64,000 nt of DNA from Chalara sp. BL73 (GCA_918026815.1 CAKJVC010000065.1:62001-126000), one strand, 5' to 3'; counted from the stretch's first letter, positions 34,692 to 46,539 are shown. Notes: a model not told the origin generated them from the sequence alone. Program-made: numbers and translations.

Positions 34692-36611
34692 ATGTCGACG
34701 CAAACGCACACCTCTTTGAATCAAAATGCTTACGATACATGGGAGGATTACCCTGCAGAAAATACAGTATACTTCACACCTGGGAAAGATCGCAACTTCT
34801 ATCGACAACTTCTTAACCAGAATCCAACGCGAATCTTTGAGCCTGACCATATTGAGTTCAACTTGATAACTGTACTTAACAGTGTTGATAGTAAGTTCAA
34901 TGATATTTGGAGACTATATTCTTTCTGAAATCGCTGTAGCGACCAGTCCTAGTATCACAACCCAAAAGATAAATAGTCTTGATGATCTTGACAAAATATT
35001 ACTTGTAAGTACAGAAGTTTTCCGAAGCCTATCCCTAGGAATTAGTTATTTGAATAGATTCTTATAATATCTGGTGGTGCTAATTTATAAAGCAGCAAAA
35101 TCATAACAATAGATATGAGCATGTAGTTTAGTACGTAGATTACAGTTATGTCTTTAATTGGTAAATCATGTTAGATCTAATGAAATCGCGCAGTTTCATT
35201 CCGCAAGTTTTCTCCTGGGGACAGCTGCAGATTACACACGGCGCTTTCCAACGACTTCTCGCTTTTCATCATGTTTTTGCGCCATACTTGAATATCGTTC
35301 ATGAGTTTGGTTCTAAGATTCGAGACGGATTTCTTCGGCGAGATACATTTTATGGATATGACTATAGCTATGCTACTAGTTCAACTAGGGTCGAATATCA
35401 GGCATTTCATGATTACGGTACAAATTAAAAGAAATACCAGATATCTACTAACTGTGATTCCAGAAGTTGCATACCTTCTTCAATACGTAGAGAAGAATGG
35501 CCGTGATCATGGTGATCCATGGTCCTTAAGACAAACAGGAATATATCAACAAGTTGATGCTAAAAATCGCAAGTCTGCTTGGATTTTCTTACAACTGTCA
35601 CATTTTACAAGAGAGCAAGTAATGATAGCATTGAGTTCTAAAGTGAATAAGAGTAGTGATAGTATGATGAGGCTTCACTATATTATTTTGTCGGCAACTG
35701 TAGACAATTGGGGAGGATATATCGAGCATCTTCACTCCCAGCTGAGAGATGTGGTATATCAATAGCCCTTTGCTACGTCTCTCCACATGTACTAATGCGC
35801 AAAACAGGATGAGAAAGCATGCTTTTCTACGATAGGAATAAGCTCGCCCCAGGATTACTTGATTGGATTTGCGGATATGCAAGCTTTGCAGCAGTTGCGA
35901 CACAAAATCCTCAAAGCGTCGTCGATCCTTGAGTCTTGCTTAACTCTTGCAATGCGTCTCAAAGCCTATGTCAATGCACTCAACGAGCCTAGCTGTGGAG
36001 CCCGCAATAATACTGTGGTAATTTCAATCGAAGCATACGCTGCTGATATAAAGATTTATCGACAAAGCATAGCCAATCTTACACAATTACTACAAGGCAC
36101 ATTTGATCTGGTTCTTGCCCTTGATCGATGCTTACCGTATGTGCTATACTAACTTTATTAACTATACTTAGCTATCGAAAATAATCGAATATCGAAATAT
36201 CGAGACGCTTCGGGCGATTACTGGAGCTTCGGAGAAAAGTATATCGCTTTTAAAAGTGTCTACTTCCCAGATCTATAAGGAGAATCAGGCAGCCGCAACT
36301 CTTTCGCTTCAAAATCACAAAGACGCAAAGACGGTCAAGGCCTTGGCTACAATTTCGATGGTGTTTCTTCCGGCCTCGTTGATTGCAGTAAGTCTTTAGC
36401 GATTATCAAAACTGTATATATAACATATCGGACTAACAAACAAAAGACGATATTCAGCTCTAATTTGGTTCAACTGAAAGACGGCGTTCCTGACAGCCAC
36501 TTTGTTCTGGCTAAACAGTTCTGGATATATATTTTGATTTCTATAGCGTTAACTCTTATAGTTTTCGGCTGTGCACGCTTTCTAGAATATCGCTGGCACA
36601 AAAGGTTCTGA
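34692..36611 (+). CDS. CorA-like membrane protein
   Basis: A multi-exon gene. Later exons are clear: about 35190-35417, 35464-35753, 35808 to about 36110, 36172-36387 and 36447-36611. The joins near 34900-35190 and 36110-36171 are uncertain, and the first exon may contain a frameshift. Family landmarks are DPWSLRQTGIYQQ, then a coiled region, then ALATISMVFLPASLIATIFSSNLV (first TM) and FWIYILISIALTLIVFG (second TM) followed by a basic tail. This matches the fungal CorA-like Mg2+ transporter fold, with IFSSN where bacterial CorA has GMN, so Mg2+ selectivity is doubtful. It is convergent with the 936-residue kinase gene (204 bp apart). Confidence 0.72.
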
Positions 36612-36814
36612 TCATTGGAAAATAGCCGGGTTATTTACTAAGAAGTACCAATGATAGCTATCGAGACTGTAACTATGACCTCCCTCTCACTTGATAGCAA
36701 ATTAAATGCTGTCAACTCTTTCTGTCCTCGTTGCGACTGCCACTTAGTCCTGCGTTGTCCCACATACAATAGTTGTCAAGCCACACATATAAGCATCTCG
36801 ACTAAATATGTATT

Positions 36815-39625
36815 TTATTCAAAACAAGTCAACCGAGCGAGTACCTTGGTTTCGAACTCAATAAAAATCCTCTTACTGCTTCCCTTGCTATCCTCAGCAG
36901 TTGGCTGACTAAAGTCTCCATTAATACAAGCCATGACCGCGTCACAATAATCCTTTCCCATATATTGCCTCAGCTGTGGGATTCGAGCTTTGAGTTTCTT
37001 ATCATGCTGCTCACCGTATGCCTCTTTAAGCCCAACTATTTCACTTAATGGTCTCCAGAAACCGATTTCCGTAAGTATGACGCCAAGGCTATAATAGTCA
37101 TACTCGGGTTGATACCCCCGAGCATCTTTACGGTACTTGGGGTGTTGGTACCCTACGACTCCGGAACTCACAATTCCTTCGGTAAACGCGGAAGGGTCGT
37201 CCGGACGGCTATAATTGAAACCGATAATATATGGCTGCATAAATTGTTCCTCTCGAGATCCTCCTCCTTTTGTAGGAAAAAATGCGACATTCAGTGCTGT
37301 TAGACTTTTGTGCAGCCATCCAACCAAATGGAACTGCAATACAGCTTTGGCTAGTATAGAAGCTAACTTGAACTTATCATCGAGAATAGGCCAGAGTTTT
37401 GCATTGTGAGTTGTACTCGCAATCAACTGGCTAAGAGTAGAAGGCTCGATAGGATCTATCTTAGGATTCATTGAGCAAGGGATGTCATAGAGAACACCGA
37501 ATGCATGTCGACTCTCGTCATGGAAGTAGCCGCTGCAATGTAAGGCTCGCATCTCATTTGGTTTCTCTACTGATAGGAGATTGGCTATTGCGTTAAGGCG
37601 TGCGAAAAGCTCTTGGTTAATTGCTCTATCCGCGCTTTGGTGTCCATACTTTCGCCATTCCACAAGCACCTGGTGTTCCCGCTTGTCTTTTGTGACTTGG
37701 CCAATACCATGCTCGCCGAACTTACCCATGAGCAGCACCGAGCTTGATTTGACCTGCATCTCACTCGTATTATTCTCGGAGTGATTCGTCGCTAGTGTGG
37801 TCATGTGCTTGAGGGTAGTCAACTTCCGGATATCTTTGTCAAGAAATAGACCCTTAGCGTCACCCATATTCAGTTGAGTGATCCTATCGTCATGCTGGTC
37901 AATCATTAAAATTCTGAAGAAGTTTCTGGACCGTTCTTGTTGTTTTGCATTCAGAAGATCACAGAGATTATCATTGAGGCCGCATAGTAGCGAGAAGCCA
38001 CATTGTGTAAACTTTTCTTGAGAAAGCCACGACTCCAAATACTTTTGAACTTGATCTAAATTTTCGAGAAGAGCGCCAAATTTTAGATTCTCGTCATAAT
38101 CCGATTCCCACGCAGAGTCCAGCGTAGAGTTGAGATCCGGAATTCCAATAGCATCTTTCCAGGCTGTAAATCTCTTGTGTTCAATGAATAAGTCAAGAGA
38201 ATCATTTGTTTTCCCAACGTCACAAAATAGGTTGTCTATCCTTGCGGATATCTCACTTAATGCAATAAGGCGGAGACTCCACGTAACCTCCCTTGCTTTA
38301 GGCCTTTTTGACTGATCCATGGCAAGCATCTTCCGAGCTAATCCAACAAGTATTACACATGACTTTGCAGAAGATTGTTCTAGCTTTAAAAGCCAGTCCG
38401 TTACAACACTAGATGCTTTGTTGGGTCCATGATGAAAACGGCGAAGTTCGAATATTCTTACTCTGAATACCCTTTCTTTTCTGAACTCCTCAACTCCACG
38501 TTCTCCGTAAATCATATACACAATAATTTCTATAATAATACATCCAAAGGACCAAATATCGCTGGACCTGCGTGTAACGAGATATTCGAAGTTATTGTCA
38601 AAGTCCTCGCACTCTGGCGCAAGATAGTCGTCCATTCCCGGTCGGAAAGGTGTTCCTGAGTTCTGTGATGATTCCTTGAATTTGGAGAGGCCGAAGTCGG
38701 CTAGGATCAAGCTAGTTCCAGAGACAAGAATGTTTTGCGGCCGCAGATCGTGATGACATCCGATTAGTTTAAGGTCAATCTTACTCTCGAAAAAGTCGTG
38801 AACGTGCTGGATCGCAGAGGAAAGTCCGGCCAAAGCGATCAGAAACGTTTCATTGGATTGAAAGTCAGTGTTTTGGCGTTCTGTGTCAACAAGCGTAGCA
38901 AGTGTGCCGCCTCGCACTAATGGAAAAAGGAGATTATGCTTGTTTTGATATGTGTAGGATGCTAATAGCTCGACAATATTTGGATGTTGGAGGTGATTGA
39001 GGATCGACAAATTCTTTAGTTCTACTCGGTGATCATCTGCGTTTTCCATTTCTTTCTGGGCAAACTGGAAGAACTTAGCATTTACAACTCTGAGATATAG
39101 GTAACTTACCCTGCTTGGGAAAATGTCATTAAGCTCCTGATGACGCTGATCCAATTCTATCTCCCACACTGTACCAAAGGTTCCGTGACCGATGGCTTCC
39201 TTGAAAGTGAAAGGTAAAACGACCTTTGAATTAAGGCATCTATTGAGTGTCCCGCGTAGAAAGGTTGGTGCTGTCAATTCCCATTGTTTCTCATCAAACT
39301 CCTCTGCGTTTGAGATTCCAATTTCATTTATTAGGGATTCGAATTTAAAAGGAAGCTTAGTGTCTTGAAGGTTATCACTCTCAATGAATTTCAATATATC
39401 GGCGGCTTGCTTAATCAAGACAAGAATAGTAAATATTTTGATTCCACTCCGAACGATCCTTGTTGCGATCTCTTCTTGTTGGTACGGCTTAATATCGGAA
39501 TCTCCAAAACTTGCACATATCGCATTTTTCGTCATGACTTGACGCAAAGCTAACTCTGGAATAAACCTTCGATGATGAATATTTTCCTTTCGAAGCCCTT
39601 TGAGGCGCTGGCTGAGATTGTCCAT
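36815..39625 (-). CDS. Kinase plus degenerate-kinase protein, 936 residues
   Basis: A single uninterrupted frame. The N-terminal 135 residues are a helical region of unknown type. Kinase domain 1 covers about 143-450: IGHGTFGTVW loop (145-154), HHDLRPQN catalytic loop (291-298), DFG at 310-312, APE at 337-339 and SSDIWSFG. The usual beta-3 Lys position is unclear (LYLRV). After a 170-residue helical linker a second kinase-like domain (about 620-930) has GWLHKSLTALN in place of an HRD loop, GFNYS in place of DFG, and YDYYSLGVILTEI, so it looks like a pseudokinase. It is divergent from kinase-TPR gene A. It is intact with no RIP stops. Confidence 0.82.
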   Translation of the reverse strand: MDNLSQRLKGLRKENIHHRRFIPELALRQVMTKNAICASFGDSDIKPYQQEEIATRIVRSGIKIFTILVLIKQAADILKFIESDNLQDTKLPFKFESLINEIGISNAEEFDEKQWELTAPTFLRGTLNRCLNSKVVLPFTFKEAIGHGTFGTVWEIELDQRHQELNDIFPSRVSYLYLRVVNAKFFQFAQKEMENADDHRVELKNLSILNHLQHPNIVELLASYTYQNKHNLLFPLVRGGTLATLVDTERQNTDFQSNETFLIALAGLSSAIQHVHDFFESKIDLKLIGCHHDLRPQNILVSGTSLILADFGLSKFKESSQNSGTPFRPGMDDYLAPECEDFDNNFEYLVTRRSSDIWSFGCIIIEIIVYMIYGERGVEEFRKERVFRVRIFELRRFHHGPNKASSVVTDWLLKLEQSSAKSCVILVGLARKMLAMDQSKRPKAREVTWSLRLIALSEISARIDNLFCDVGKTNDSLDLFIEHKRFTAWKDAIGIPDLNSTLDSAWESDYDENLKFGALLENLDQVQKYLESWLSQEKFTQCGFSLLCGLNDNLCDLLNAKQQERSRNFFRILMIDQHDDRITQLNMGDAKGLFLDKDIRKLTTLKHMTTLATNHSENNTSEMQVKSSSVLLMGKFGEHGIGQVTKDKREHQVLVEWRKYGHQSADRAINQELFARLNAIANLLSVEKPNEMRALHCSGYFHDESRHAFGVLYDIPCSMNPKIDPIEPSTLSQLIASTTHNAKLWPILDDKFKLASILAKAVLQFHLVGWLHKSLTALNVAFFPTKGGGSREEQFMQPYIIGFNYSRPDDPSAFTEGIVSSGVVGYQHPKYRKDARGYQPEYDYYSLGVILTEIGFWRPLSEIVGLKEAYGEQHDKKLKARIPQLRQYMGKDYCDAVMACINGDFSQPTAEDSKGSSKRIFIEFETKVLARLTCFE

Positions 39626-40328
39626 ATTCGAATCCTGGAAAGTAGTTGCTGAGTCTCGATACTCTTTAGTGTATGAAACGGTGTGCTAAATTTCTCGTTG
39701 TTGGTGGAGGTAGTAGGGTGAATATTTTCTGTAGCTACACGTGTAAGCTGGGCTGTGGTTGGAAATTACAGGAAACGGGCAATCTGAGCAAACGCCTAGC
39801 TGCGGGGGTTGCATTAGTGCGCGGCAGGAGCAAGCAGCTCTGGCTAGTGACAGAGTAAGCCCAGCCTGCACCTATAGTTACATCGTCATTTCGGCTCCGC
39901 TTTAGGCTCATTTACAGGCGCCCGAGTTCTATGTATCAGTGTATCAGCCTTTGCATTGATCCGCCTTGGCTTGACTCCATACTGTATGCTGGGTCTTCAC
40001 TGGTGCTTGCGAATCGGTTTTCCACCTACCTGCTCTGGTCTTAGTCGCAAGGCATATTTCTCTGGCCCTTTCGTGTGCCTGCACGGCCCTCTTACTCTAA
40101 GTATAGTTCCAAAACTAAGCCAGAATTTCCACAGCGAATCAAGCCTTTTTTCCCTTATAGCGAAGCCACTACTACTTTTAGGATACTTATATCATCTCGT
40201 CTTCACGCCTCGCCTCAAAGCCAGGCACTACTCTCATCTCGTTAACTTCGATGAAGTTCCGCCACTTATCCGAACTCTGCAAATTATAGACTGTTCCTCA
40301 CTGTTTCTCGAGGAGGAGATAAGGAACA
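39626..40328. promoter_or_regulatory. Divergent intergenic region between two kinase genes
   Basis: About 700 bp separate the starts of the 936-residue kinase and kinase-TPR gene A, so it should contain both promoters. Its right part resembles 46540-47096 upstream of kinase-TPR gene B, showing that the duplication included the promoter. Confidence 0.5.
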
Positions 40329-43300
40329 ATGTCTATCAGCGACTACTCCACTTTCGACAAGCCTCGGCCTATATCTAGTAGCCATATAGTACCAGAGCCA
40401 ACCACTGGTACACCATATGATTTTATCACTTTCCTTGCGGTGGCCCAGAAGCTCGGGGTCCCGTTCTTACCAATAACGCCACAACTAGCACGTGGACCGC
40501 TAGGCACTGGAGGTACAAGTCGAGTTGATCAAGCGCTGATGAACCTTAAAACAAGTTTTGCTTTTAAGCGCGTCGCAGCGGACTACAAATTACACTATAC
40601 CGAAAATAGGATTTTTCGAGAACTGATTACCGAAATAACTATACTACGCCACTCCTCAATTCGAGCACATCCAAACATTGTTGAGCTACAAGGAGTATGT
40701 TGGGATATCTCAGTCAAAAAGAAAGCTAGCTATATTAACGAGACAGTCACTATCCGGGAAAATGTAGACAAGGTATGGCCAGCTTTAGTTTTTGAAAAGT
40801 CTCATTTTGGAGATTTGTACCATTTTGTGGCATTGCCAATTGGGAGAGAACTCGATACTTATGCGAGATTAAAACTGTGCCTTGATATTGGCGCTGCAGT
40901 CGCACATATGCATAGTTATAGTGAGTCTCTTTATGTATAAACATTTTTTTTATAGTTTTACAACGGTCTAGACATTATTCATGGGGATATAAAGCCGCAA
41001 AATGTCCTTATTTTCAAAGATAGCACAGAAAGCTTTACTGCTAAAGTCACCGATTTTGGCTACTCTACTTGCTACAATCACAAAGATGAATTAATAACCC
41101 TTCCCAATTCGCCACCATGGCACGCTCCAGAATATAATAATCTAGCGATTAAGTCAACACAAGCGCGCAAAATGGACGTATTCTCGCTCGGTATGCTGTT
41201 TTTATGGCTTTTTTTCGAACAGTACTTCTCTGAGAATAAACCCCTTCCGAAGGAAGCTTATTGGGTGATTGAATTTCTTCAGTCTAAAGGCAAAAGCTCG
41301 TTATGGAATGGAATTGAAGCTTTGAAAGAAGCGAATAAACTTGTGCTGCTTTCCCAGCAACTGCTGACTACACAAAATGAGCTCCATTTTGAGACGAAGC
41401 AAAAAATCGAGCACTTTTTCACTAAGTCTTTGACTTATGATCCAAACCTACGCGAAGCTGATGTAGAGCAATTATTAAAAGGGTTTAATTTAATTCGGTA
41501 AGTGTGTAGTCCTATATTTAAGTACTATAACTGATACTTTTGAAGCGCAGTACCTGCCGCTTCAAATATTTTGCAAAACAGCTTTTTTGCATCAGACTGC
41601 AAATTTAAAGTAAGCGTAAAAATGATTGCCGCTTTTAAGCTAACGCTATAAGATTTCGGGCTCAATATCTTCATTATATCAGTCTGACTATCGAGTGCGG
41701 CCTTACATTACAAAATGCTTAGAAGACCAAATTAATAAAAATCTAGCAAATAATCATACATTCCAGTTAGCAATCTGCCATAAGATCGGCTTTGGCTGTG
41801 AGAGAAGCGATAAGGAGGCAAAAGGTATTTTGCGCCATCTTGGGAAAAATGAAAAAGATCTGGACGAAGCAATAATGGAAATTGTCCACCCGACAGACGA
41901 AAGTGAGGCGGGTACCGTTTACCACAGTTTGCAAAGTATTGGCCACGTCTTGCGGATAAACTCTTATGAATACTATCTTGAGCACAATCAATTAGAAGCA
42001 GCAGAGCTAATACTTAAACAAGAGGTCAAGGATTTACAGCATGTTTTTGGAGAGGAATATAAAATAGTAACGGACATTAAAAGTATAATAGCGAGTATTA
42101 TCAGCTGTCAAGGGCGATGGGGGGAAGCCGAAAAATTAGAGGTGCAAGTATTAGAAATAGAGAAAAAAGTGCTTGGTCAGGAGCACCCGGACACACTAGC
42201 GAGCATGGCTAACTTAGCTTCGATATACTGGAATCAAGGACGCTGGAAAAAGGCTGAAGAATTGCAGGTTCAGGCAATAGAGACGGGAAAAAGAGTGCTG
42301 GGTGAAGAGCATCCAGACACACTATCAAGTATAGGCAGTCTAGCTTCGATATATGAAAGCCAAGGACGTTGGAAAGAGGCTGAAAACTTGAAAGTGCAAG
42401 TATTAGAGATAAGGGAAAGAAAGCTAGGACCGGAGCATCCAGGCACGCTAGCGAGCATAAGCAACCTGGCATCGACATACTGGAATCAAGGACGCTGGAG
42501 AAAGGCTGAAGAATTAGAGGCGCAAGTATTAGAGACAGAAAAAAGAGTGCTCGGTCAGGAGCACCCGGACACACTGTCGAGCGTGGCTAATTCGGCTTCG
42601 ACATACAAGAATCAAGGACGCTGGAAAGAGGCTGAAGAATTGCAAGTTCAAGTAATGGAAACGAGAAAACGAGTGCTGGGTCAAGAGCATCCAGACACAC
42701 TGACAAGCATGGCTAATTTGGCTTCGACACACGAGGATCAAGGACGCTGGAAAGAGGCTGAAGAATTGCAAGCGCAGGTATTAGAGATAAGGAAAAGAAA
42801 GCTAGGACCAGAGCATCCAGACACGCTAGCGAGCATAAGTAACCTGGCATCAACATACTGGAATCAAGGACGCTGGAAAGAGGCTGAAGAATTGCAGGTT
42901 CAAGTAATAGAGACAGAAAAAAGAGTGCTCGGTCAGGAGCATCCGGACACACTAGCGAGCGTGGCTAATTTGGCTTCGACATACAGGAATCAAGGACGTT
43001 GGACAGAGGCTGAAAATTTGGAAGTGCAAGTATTAGAAATAAGGAAAAGAAAGCTAGGACCGGAGCATCCAGACACGCTAGCGAGCATAAGCAGCCTGGC
43101 ATCGACATATGAGAATCAAGGACACTGGAGAAAGGCCGAAGAATTGCAAGTTCAGGTAATAGAGACAGAAAAAAGAGTGCTCGGTCGAGAGCACCCGGAC
43201 ACGCTAACGAGCATGGCTAACCTGGCCTCGGTATACTGGAATCAAGGACGCTGGAAAGAGGCTGAAGAATTGCAGGTCCAAGTAATGGAGACAGGGAAAA

Positions 43301-43884
43301 AGGTGCTGGGCCAAAAACACCCAGATACACTAACAAGCATGGCTAATCTTGCCGCAACATATGGGAATCAAGGACGTTGGAAAGAGGCTGAAGAATTAGA
43401 AGTGCAAGTATTAGAGATAGGGAAAAAAGTGCTCGGTCAGGAGCACCCGGACACACTAGCGAGCATGGCTAACTTAGCTTTGACATACTGGAATCAAGGA
43501 CGCTGGAAAGAGGCTGAAGAATTGCAGGTTCAGGCAATAGAGACGGGAAAAAGAGTGCTGGGTGAAGAGCATCCAGACACACTATCAAGTATAGGCAATC
43601 TAGCTTCGACATATGAAAGCCAAGGACGTTGGAAAGAGGCTGAAAACTTGGAGGTGCAAGTATTAGAGATAAGGAAAAGAAAGCTAGGACCGGAGCATCC
43701 AGACACGCTAACGAGCATGAATAACCTCGCTGTTACATGGAAAGCTTCCGGTAACGTCACAGAAGCATTAGCGTTAATGAGAGAGTGCGTCAGATATCAG
43801 ACCAGCTGCAAAGGCTTGCACCATCCACATACGCAGGCTTCACTAGAGATGCTCGGCCGGTGGCACAAGGAAAACGTAATGTAG
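40329..43884 (+). CDS. Kinase-TPR fusion protein A, 1,137 residues
   Basis: Four exons (40329-40920, 40972-41497, 41546-41609, 41653-43884) splice in phase to 1,137 residues. A leader with YDFITFLAVAQKLGVPFLPI precedes the kinase: GPLGTGGTS loop (56-64), Lys80 in SFAFKRV, HGDIKPQN (201-208, Gly instead of Arg, so non-RD), DFG (225-227), APEY and MDVFSLGM. A helical spacer with FQLAICHKIGFGCE resembles Sel1 repeats. Residues about 548-1093 are 13 units of 42 residues of the kinesin-light-chain TPR type, then a degenerate cap. No NB-ARC or NACHT domain is seen. The catalytic residues suggest an active kinase. Confidence 0.88.
42112..43749 (+). repeat. Thirteen 126-bp TPR units in gene A
   Basis: Each unit reads close to GRWKEAEELQVQVMETRKRV followed by LGQEHPDTLTSMANLAST. 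Neighbouring units often alternate between EELQVQ and ENLEVQ types. Units 2-3 and 12-13 are nearly identical at DNA level (about 42238-42480 and 43498-43740), a sign of block duplication or conversion. Confidence 0.9.
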
Positions 43885-43937
43885 AACGGTGTCTCAAATA
43901 TTTTATACTATTAATGCCCTCGCAACAAGAAGTTATT

Positions 43938-44300
43938 ATCGCGATCTCAATACAGGCGCCAGTGATAGCTGTTTGTAAGGTATCAAATACGAAGGCTCTA
44001 AACTAAAGAGAAAAGGTGTGACTTTTGTTTTGCTTGTTGTGTCACGATCACGGTCCTATGGGCCTGGAAGGGCAATTGATAGGCGTTTCAATACGAGAAT
44101 ACTAAACTAGGGAGGAAAGGTGTAACTATCTGTTTGTTTGTTCGTTCTATTTTACGTCCTGGAGGGGGGTACGACGCAAGTGCTTTGCAAGTGCTAAGCA
44201 AAGAGCTACATGGCCCCCTAAGCTCCGTAGCCGAAGAAAAGACGCTAGAGGAGGTGCCTCTAGTAAGGTGTCGTCTTTTGACTCTTGGTATATACAGATG
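43938..44300. repeat. Fragments of LTR families F and E and another repeat
   Basis: Bases 43948-44036 match the 5' half of family F and 44040-44130 match the first half of family E. Bases 44150-44280 match 740-836. All are truncated. Confidence 0.55.
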
Positions 44301-44385
44301 CTAGCGTTGTATCCTAACTGCTGGCATAGAATGACGATGGGATAGAGAATCTAAGTAAAATACAAAAATAGTCTAAAGTGTACAG

Positions 44386-44665
44386 TGTCACAGCCCTACC
44401 TTGCTTGGAGCTTGGCTCCGAGCACTGCAGAGCTCGGAGGAGCTTTGGCCCTGGCACTGCGAAGCTCGGACGGAGCTCATCACCGGATACCCCGGAGCTC
44501 CCGAACTGACCTCCGGCCAATTCCTGTATATAGAGCGTTGCTTTCCTTCCCTTCTTCTGTCTGTAGCTTGTTCTCTTAGTTATAACAATTGATAGTTGTT
44601 CACACCTCTGAGTCCTTCCACCTGGATCTACGGATCGAGATCCCTGTTCAGCTTGAGTCGTTACA
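44386..44665 (+). mobile_element. Solo LTR-like element, family A (copy A6)
   Basis: It is 280 bp, TGTCACAGCCCTACC to GAGTCGTTACA. No target duplication was found. Confidence 0.7.
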
Positions 44666-44669
44666 CGTA

Positions 44670-45250
44670 CGACGTTTCGTATGCAACTTTATATCGAAAG
44701 AATTATGGCACTTTATCTCAAGCTATTTCGAATCGCAACAAACGCAAAATGACCGAAACAGAAAAAACTGCGCTTTTACAATGGATATTAGATATAGATA
44801 CGCGTGGAATATTTCCGACACAGAGTTTAGTTTATCAAATGGCTGAGATTCTTTTTGCAGGACGTGTGCGAAACGCGTCGGACGAAAATCTTACTATAGG
44901 AAAGTACTGGATATATAACCTTATATGTCGATATTCTGAAGTCAAAACACGATATAATCGAAAATATGATTATTAACGAGCAAAATGCGAAAATCCTGAA
45001 GTAATTCGAGGCTAGTTTTGACTTGTACGAAATACAATTGAGAAATATAGAATTGTGAAAGATGACATGTACAACTTCGACGAAACAGAGTTTCAAATAA
45101 GTGTAATATTTACTTTAAAAGTAATTACAGCTACAGACTTTCGTACAGTATTTTTACAGCCTGGAAATCGCGAATAGGTTACTGTAATAGAGTCGATTTA
45201 ATTTACGGGCTTCGTACTACTTCCGCTAGTTATATTAAAAAGTCAAATGC
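44670..45250 (+). pseudogene. Pogo-type transposase fragment (second family)
   Basis: The frame gives MTETEKTALLQWILDIDTRG, IGKYWIYNLICRYSEVKTRY and NRKYDY, then after a stop NTIEKYRIVKDDMYNFDETE and LQPGNRE. This is the HTH_Tnp_Tc5 region and first DDE Asp of a Tan1/Aft1-like pogo transposase. Stops and at least one extra T break it. It is distinct from the element at 16919-18738. Confidence 0.75.
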
Positions 45251-45315
45251 ATCAAAATAATTAGTATCAAGATCTGCCGACAACCTGGTTAGTTGGAGTT
45301 AGTAAAAACGGGTAG

Positions 45316-45490
45316 TGTATGTCACGTCCCGTGCTCCAGGCACACGTGACCTATTAGCCGAGCTCTCAGAGCGCCTCGTGTATATATAGCCTGCTCTCCT
45401 CGAGCTCCTTCTTCCTTCCTCAGCTATAGATTCTCGTATGATACCACCGTTGCCCTCTGTATCTGTAGATCCACAGCGCGTGTCGTGACA
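45316..45490 (+). mobile_element. Solo LTR-like element, family C
   Basis: The core is TGTCACGTCCCGTGC to GTGTCGTGACA. Counting from the TG at 45316, the flanks are a perfect GGTAG duplication (45311-45315 and 45491-45495). Confidence 0.88.
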
Positions 45491-45499
45491 GGTAGAAGT

Positions 45500-46195
45500 A
45501 CGCACTAGCAAAGTGAAGTTGTTTTGCTTTGTTTATATTCTTTTAAGTAAGCTTGCAGTGTACTATATGTGACGTTGCTAAAAAGCTAAAAGGGTGGTTA
45601 TGTACACTGTATTAAGTTCTTACTCGATGTCGAAGCTCTTAGTCCATTTCTGTTAGTATAAAGTCAATAATCATGTGACGACGCACAGGCCACTACCAGA
45701 ATGTATTTAAGTTCTCGCACGTAGAATAGAACTTAGAATAATCAAGAACAAGTCAACCACCTGCAACGAGCATATATAGCACTGCGCTGAGTCGCGGTGC
45801 TACGTGCCCCGTGGGTAAGCGACTTAAGTAATTGCAAGTCATCATACGAAGAAGTATCACAGAGAGTGATACAAACAGGTAGTTTTGACGACGTCAATAG
45901 CGACGGCGATGGCGACCTTAATACTAATAGGGTGCCTTTTGTAGAAGGTCCCAATACAGCTAATTGGCTATCCATAATCGCACAGGTAGGAGATAGAATT
46001 GAATGAAGAATTGGGTTGAATGCGGGTCCGTATCACGTCCTTACGGGTGGTTGCGGGGTGTTCTACGGGTGTGGTGTTTTGGTGTGGGAAGCTGCTTAGT
46101 CAGAATTCTAAACGTACAGGTGATGTAGGTGTAGTAAGACCCAACGTTGTATTGGAACCCGTCAGCTACCCCTGGATTCTCAAATCCTAACATAC
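45500..46195 (+). repeat. Dispersed 0.7-kb repeat R (copy 2)
   Basis: It aligns by eye with 2690-3395 over several blocks. A reversed, truncated family B LTR (45733-45876) is inserted in it. Confidence 0.5.
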
Positions 46196-46539
46196 TTACC
46201 ATGTATTGGGACCCTTAGACGAGCAACTTTCTTATTCAGTACGTTAGAATATCTCTGTCACACACGGCTCGGAACTGTAGACAATATCATCACCTGTAGC
46301 GCTCCTACAAGCCTGTACTCCATCGCTGTGATACTCTTGCAGATCCTCTAGCCTAATATACCCTATTTCTGACACGTGTTAAGCTGGTTGTGACACTTCA
46401 ACATGTTCCACTCCACAATATTCTATAGCGTATTTCGTTTAAGTAGTAAGATTATTATTTTTGGTGGCTAGGTAGGTGTGCATGCCGAATTTGGGCTTGA
46501 TTACGTGGCAAGGGGGTGATCGGAAAATGTCAGCAGCAG
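46196..46539. other. Family G LTR fragment and unassigned sequence
   Basis: Bases about 46257-46377 match part of family G, ending CCCTATTTCTGACA. The rest shows nothing recognisable. Confidence 0.5.

Noticed and set aside
42209..42574. Leu/Ser/Pro-rich minus-strand frames under the TPR arrays (also 49235-49723 and others)
   Set aside because: These are antisense shadows of the 126-bp repeats. The plus strand carries the spliced, domain-bearing frame.
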